64,000 nucleotides of DNA, from positions 434,001 to 498,000 of the forward strand of contig WWBZ02000082.1 in assembly GCA_011503125.2 (NCBI GenBank), in the 5' to 3' direction. Under the pieces are notes generated by a model. The model worked only from the letters and a program-made list of their open reading frames with translations, ran no database searches and was not told the origin of the DNA. A program made the position numbers and the translations under genes. Each line of letters starts with the position of its first letter. Positions within the stretch are counted from its first letter, which is position 1. This document shows positions 59,105-64,000 of the stretch, piece by piece. The DNA is from Botryosphaeria dothidea. Taxonomy: Eukaryota > Ascomycota > Dothideomycetes > Botryosphaeriales > Botryosphaeriaceae.

Positions 59105-61183
59105 ATGGCAACTAAGTTCTCTCCTCCCTCTTCGCCCACCAGATTTCGTTCAATGGCTACCACCATGGCTGCTACCCAGGAATATCCCACCGCGAACATC
59201 AAGCAGGCCCAGCACCCTGTGCCTACCCGCCACATCACTACTACGTGCGCGCCCATTCCCTCCTCCTGCCTCCTCCGAAACTGACAGCCCGCAAAGCAAC
59301 GGCGATTTTGACTCCTCGTATCCTACCGAGGCGCGCCGGTACCTCCGAACCTACGGCCTTACTCCTCCGGCGGTCGAGTCCTACGAGATCCAGACGCAAA
59401 GATGTAATTGAACCCACCCGGCTCTCATGAGCTCATCTGAGCCCCAAATTTCTAATAATACCGCAGGTCTGAGGCTTCTCGCTTCTAAGCACACTCCTAT
59501 TGACAAGTACCAATATTTGACTCATCTTCGCGCAACCAATGTCCACCTCTTCTACCGCCTGCTCTCCGAGAACGTCAAGGTATGGGGATCAACTGCGCAT
59601 TTGGGCGAGGAATAGTGACTCACAAAATTGCAGGAGCTCACTCCTCTCATCTATACCCCCACCGTCGGCGAGGCATGTCTCAAGTGGCACGAAATCTGGA
59701 CGCAGCCTGAGGGCATGTACCTTTCCTACGCAGACCGCGGCAACCTTCACTCGATCCTCCAAAATTGGCCGCACAATGTTGAAATCACCGTTCTCACGGA
59801 CGGCTCGAGGATATTGGGTCTTGGTGACCTTGGTGTGAACGGCATGGGCATTCCCGTGGGCAAGCTTGCTCTGTACACGGCGTGCGCTGGTATCAGGCCC
59901 GATGCCACCCTGCCTCTGACTCTGGACCTTGGCACCAACAACAAGGCCCTGAGGGAGGACCCGCTCTACATGGGCAGCAGGAGGGAGAAGATCTCTCCTG
60001 AAGAGGAGAGGGAGTTCTTGGACGAGCTCATGGCTGCTCTTACTGAGAGGTGGCCTGGGTATGTGCAAATCCTATAGTGCATTTGTGGATTGCTTTGCTA
60101 ACAGCCGGCCAGCATTGTCATCCAGTTCGAAGATTTCAAGAACCCCTTCCCGGCTCTTGAGCGCTACCAGAACACCTACACCATGTTCAACGATGATGTC
60201 CAGGGCACTGGTGCCGTCATTGTTGGTGGTTTCATCAATGCTGTCAAGGCTGCGGGCATTCCCGTCCAGGACCACCGTGCCATTTTCCTTGGCGCAGGTA
60301 GCGCTGGTACCGGTGTTGCTAAGCAGATCGTCGAGTATTTCATGAAGGAGGGTCTCACCGAGGATGAGGCGCGCAGGAAGTTCTGGTTTGTGGACTCGAA
60401 CGTAAGTGAGCTCGGACCCCGTTGATCAGAACTTCGACTAACGTGCATCAGGGTCTTGTCACCAACGACCGTGGCGATAAGCTTGCAGAACACAAGGTTT
60501 ACTTCGCCCGTGACGACAACAACGGCAAGCAGATCCAGTCGCTCACCCGCCTGATTGAGTACGTCAAGCCGACTATTCTCATGGGTCTGTCGACCATCGG
60601 CGGTGCCTTCACCAAGGAGATCATTACCCGCATGGCTGAGCTCAATGAGCATCCCATCATCTTCCCTCTCTCCAACCCCTCTTCTAAGTCGGAGTGCAAC
60701 TTCGAGGACGCCGTCAAGTACACCAACGGCCGCGTTCTCTTTGCTAGCGGCAGTCCTTTCCCTAGTGTGGACTTCGACGGTAAGAAGCTTGTTCCCGGCC
60801 AGGGCAACAACATGTACGTCTTCCCTGGCATTGGCCTTGGCGCTATCCTGTCCAAGGCCGTCAACGTCACTCAGGACATGATCTACGAGTCCGCTGTTGC
60901 GCTCTCGGAGTCTCTTACTCCCGAGGAGAGGGAACAGGGTTGGCTGTACCCCGACATTCGCCGCATTCGCGAGGTGAGCGTCGTTGTCACTCGCGGTGTC
61001 ATTCGCGCTGCTCAGATGAACGGTGTTGACCGTGAGCTTGGTCTCCGCCACCTGGATGATGCCTCATTGGAGGCGTACATCAGGGAGAGGATGTACGATC
61101 CTTTCCACGAAGTTGACAGGGTTGAAGAAGAGATCAAGGCGTTGGCACACCTTGCTGAAAGGACACAAGGAAGCCACTTGTAA
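59105..61183 (+). CDS. NAD(P)-dependent malic enzyme, probably mitochondrial
   Basis: Six exons: 59105-59244, 59288-59403, 59467-59579, 59634-60058, 60113-60401 and 60452-61183. They give 604 residues; introns are 43, 63, 54, 54 and 50 bp. Conserved parts: YTPTVGEACLKW, SYADRGN, DGSRILGLGDLGVNGMGIPVG, the signature FNDDVQGTGAVIVGG, a Rossmann loop (FLGAGSAGTGVAKQIV), STIGGAFTKE and PLSNPSSKSEC. The enzyme oxidatively decarboxylates malate to pyruvate and CO2, feeding pyruvate and NAD(P)H. The first ~20 residues lack acidic residues and contain Lys and Arg (MATKFSPPSSPTRFRS), suiting a mitochondrial presequence. In-frame Met at 17 and 21 could give a cytosolic form by later initiation. Cofactor preference (NAD or NADP) is not fixed by what I can read. 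Confidence 0.95.
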
Positions 61184-63360
61184 GGTGTAATGTTGACCTG
61201 GGCTTTGCAATTTGGGAGCGTGCTTAGACGGTTCGGGATACCCGGTGGATAGAGAAAATTAATTGAGCGGATTTGAGCGTTTGAGATTATTCTGGACTAC
61301 TGCTGCGTGACATTGCTCCAATGCGAGATGCCTTGGGACCGATACGAGCGATATCGTACCACTTGAGGCATGTCTCGGACAAAAACGGAAGCTACCTAAC
61401 CCATTAGTGGTCAAGATTCAGTCATCAAGGAAATGCTAAGCTTTCCTTTCAAGCCTTGCATAGGGTTCAGACGGGCACCCAAAGCATTGCAGCAAAACAA
61501 ATTCCGAGGGTTGAAGTGAGGGCTTACAATAAGCAACTCCCAACCAACCTCAACAACTGTGAAGCATCTCTACTGGCCAATTCGAGAATGCCGATAAGCA
61601 TGGCGCGCCGGAAAGGGTAGCACTGTCGCGAGACAAAAAAGCGGGGACCCCGCGTCTCAACGACCCAGACTTCGGTCAAGACAGGAAAGCTTGATGCCCC
61701 TCAGACCCACGAGAACGACCGGTGTGGCTTACCCAGAGATGCGGTCCGCAACGTAAGAAATACAGATCTGACCTGACGCCCTACCGATCAACAGGAATGG
61801 GAAAGGGGAACGAAAAAGCTTAATCCGACGCTCAGGTTCCTAAAGCTCCCGGTAAGGCCCGTTCATAGCAACCAACCAGTTACTCGCCGTTGCGGACTCT
61901 CGGAGGCGGCGCAGGGCGGGGGAGGGGTGCAGCCTTTTTTGTTTGGGCTTGAGTGTTGAGCGGTGGTGCCTCAGGTCTCGTCTGATCTTTATTTTTCTGC
62001 CCTTGCGTGAGCTCTGCTTGCTTTGTCTCTCCTCTGTGCATACCTTATCCGGAACGACCACCAATTGCGAAGGGGCCTTTGTATGTAGCCTCATACTCGC
62101 GTGCTGTATGCCCGCCTGCAACTGACGTACTCTGCGTCCACAAATTGAGCCGAGACACGAATGGACAAGCATTAGACAACAAGACATGACCCTCTTTTTT
62201 CTCCGCACGTTGCTGCCATCCGCCCACTCCCGCTTGTATTTCTCACCTGGGGAGTGCTCTCTGATAAATCCAACGGGTCTGGATCGCACACGGCGTGCTG
62301 AGATCTGGCCAATCACATGCAAGATATAAAGCTGTCAAGTCTTAGGCGTTTGCATGCGGAGGGACACGGGCGGGGGCGTCGACCGATCATCCGCAGCTCT
62401 TGCCTAATGTACATCCAGCACACCCTAGCTCGACCCCAGACTCTCGACGCGCTCTCCAGCCTGTCCCCGCAGTCCAAGTCACGAAAAAGAGAAAGATTGA
62501 CGTGCAGCAGCTGCGCCATTACGACGTACGAAATAGCGTGGCCGCGCGAGGCAAGACAGAACCCCTAGGTTCGAAACGCTGCGAATTCGTCTGAGACGGC
62601 GTTGCTGGCGCCATTCTGCCCGTCCCACCCGTCCGCTTCGCCGGATAGTCCAGTCACCAGCATTCCTTCAGTCAAGTGACACTACGACGCTCGCAGCTTG
62701 GCATCCCTTCGACAACGCCAGTGGATCCCAGCACATCCGGGCAGATCACCCCGCATCTTTCTCCGCAACCCGTAACCCGCTACAACTCGTGCGTCCAGCT
62801 GTCCAAAAAAGCTGCAACCCGCGCCCCCAGTCGCTTCCCCGTTGCAGCGCCTTGTTTTAATCCGTCCGCTGCTCGCCCTGCTTTGATCCAATTCTCTGAC
62901 TTCATCAGACTGATAAGAGTTTGACCTTGCTTACACCATCCCCCCACCACCGCTACCAAGACCCTTCTTGCCGTGTTTCTTTTTTCTTTACTTTACTCAC
63001 CACCCGCGTACCACTTCTTGGGAGATATAGCCACGAAAGCTTTTACAATCCAATCTTGTCGATCTAGCTCATTGTCCAGATACCCTTATTCCTGCTTTGT
63101 TCGCCTTCTCTCTGACGCCAATACATCGAAGAACGAGATCTAAACGACGTCTTTTGTTCCCGCACATACTATCTTCTTAGAAGATTTCCTCGGCCAGGCT
63201 TGGCCTGTCTTACCTGCTCAGCTGCAAAAACCGTACGATATCTACGTCGACCAGAATCTTTAACCCAGCGTACGAGCGCTCCACAGTATCCAGCCCCGCA
63301 TTTCGCCTTACCTGTGAAGCGCCCAAGGAAAAGTTACCTGCGACGCGGCAACGAACAATC
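61184..63360. other. Intergenic region malic enzyme - F-box-like gene
   Basis: About 2.2 kb. The left part is the malic enzyme 3' UTR. From about 62930 to 63360 the DNA is pyrimidine-rich and looks like the promoter and leader of the last gene. The stretch between contains short frames only. Confidence 0.5.
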
Positions 63361-64000
63361 ATGAGCAACGAGATAACGGCCGGCGAAACGCGCCTGTCGC
63401 TTCTCGGCCTGCCCGCCGAGATCCGCAACCTGATTTGGGAATACACATTTCCGCCCGCAAATTCGCGATACACGACGCTCTCGCGCGCCAACAGCAGACC
63501 TCAGTCGCTCAAGAGCAGGAACCCGTCGCCGTCCTCGACTTCATCTGCATCGTCCGAATCATCGTCCTCGACCGCCGTCCCCGCCGACGACGAGCACGGC
63601 TCCATCAGCGGCATCCACAGCAAACATCACAACGCGGCGCGCGCCGCGGCCCTGGGCACGTACCCGAGCCTGGCGCTGCTGCTCACCTGCCACCAGATCC
63701 GCGCGGAGACGCTGCTGCTGGCCTTCTCGCGCACGCCGTTTCGCACCAAGCTGTGCCGGCCGGCGGCGCTGACGACGCGGCTGGCGGTGCTGTCGCCAGG
63801 GCAGATCCGCGCGATCCGCGCGCTGACGTTCACGACGACGGCGTCGTCGGCGCAGCACGCCAAGCAGTGGGAGGGCGACCTGCGGCCGCTGCTGTTCCCC
63901 GTCTACGTGCAGTGCCGCAAGCTGCTGTGGGAGTTGGTGCGGCTGCTGCCGGGCGTGCGCTTCGTCGATTTCGTGCTCGGCGAGGAGCGGGCGGGCGAGT
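63361..64000 (+). CDS. 5' part of an F-box-like / 2EXR-type protein gene (3' end outside the window)
   Basis: Open from the ATG at 63361 (MSNEITAGETRLSLLGLP) to the window edge, 213 codons. Residues about 14-30 match the common fungal F-box-like opening LPAEIRNLIWEYTF. A low-complexity Ser-rich insert follows (residues about 55-78), then SLALLLTCHQIRAETLLLAF, the usual second conserved block of these proteins (a former Cys-containing helix pair). The rest is Arg/Leu-rich. Such proteins are very numerous in ascomycetes, and most have no known role. The very high GC of codon third positions from 63640 on fits coding sequence. No end or further domain can be read. Confidence 0.75.
   Translation, partial: MSNEITAGETRLSLLGLPAEIRNLIWEYTFPPANSRYTTLSRANSRPQSLKSRNPSPSSTSSASSESSSSTAVPADDEHGSISGIHSKHHNAARAAALGTYPSLALLLTCHQIRAETLLLAFSRTPFRTKLCRPAALTTRLAVLSPGQIRAIRALTFTTTASSAQHAKQWEGDLRPLLFPVYVQCRKLLWELVRLLPGVRFVDFVLGEERAGE

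Overview
This is a piece of nuclear genome from a filamentous ascomycete (Pezizomycotina). The gene set (Hfi1 and Spt3 of SAGA, Vac7, Atg26, an Ayg1-type hydrolase, HAM1-like, a Wee1 kinase) is typical of that group. Genes are intron-poor to moderately split. Most introns are 43-90 bp with GTAAGT-type donors and CTAAC-type branch sites. GC content is moderate to high and genes lie on both strands. A dothideomycete is my guess, but nothing here proves the class. I saw no bacterial, viral or intact transposon sequence, no tRNA or rRNA gene and no CRISPR array.

Layout. 1-278: 3' end of an unidentified plus-strand gene. 920-5865 (-): DHX29/YLR419W-type DExH RNA helicase, sharing a 231-bp divergent promoter with GCN1 (6097-14298, +). 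14820-16436 (+): HFI1/ADA1. 17710-18516 (-): an orphan membrane protein with a Glu/Asp microsatellite tract. 19041-20632 (-): hexokinase. 22698-23822 (+): orphan F-box-like protein. 25020-26607 (+): Ayg1-type alpha/beta hydrolase. 26608-30539: 3.9 kb without a recognisable gene. 30540-34128 (+): Wee1-type kinase. 35744-39098 (+): VAC7. 40592-41641 (+): secreted Ser/Thr-rich protein with an eight-cysteine tail. 42422-43773 (-): SPT3, divergent from DPH5 (44097-45073, +). 45811-47229 (+): PRISE-type reductase. 48794-53240 (+): ATG26 sterol glucosyltransferase. 55327-57603 (-): HAM1-like lipid-binding protein, divergent from malic enzyme (59105-61183, +). 63361 to the window end (+): 5' part of an F-box-like gene.

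How the genes work together. This is ordinary core-genome territory rather than a cluster. Themes recur all the same: translation control (DExH helicase, GCN1, DPH5), the SAGA coactivator (HFI1, SPT3), vacuole/lipid/autophagy functions (VAC7, ATG26, HAM1-like) and central carbon metabolism (hexokinase, malic enzyme). The least ordinary items are the secreted eight-cysteine repeat protein, the acidic-tract membrane protein, the 6-nt last coding exon of SPT3, the stop-free 51-bp intron in the HAM1-like gene, and the long gene-free stretch before WEE1. I did not find a convincing previously undescribed multi-gene system. All exon boundaries were read by eye from splice signals and reading-frame continuity and have no transcript support.
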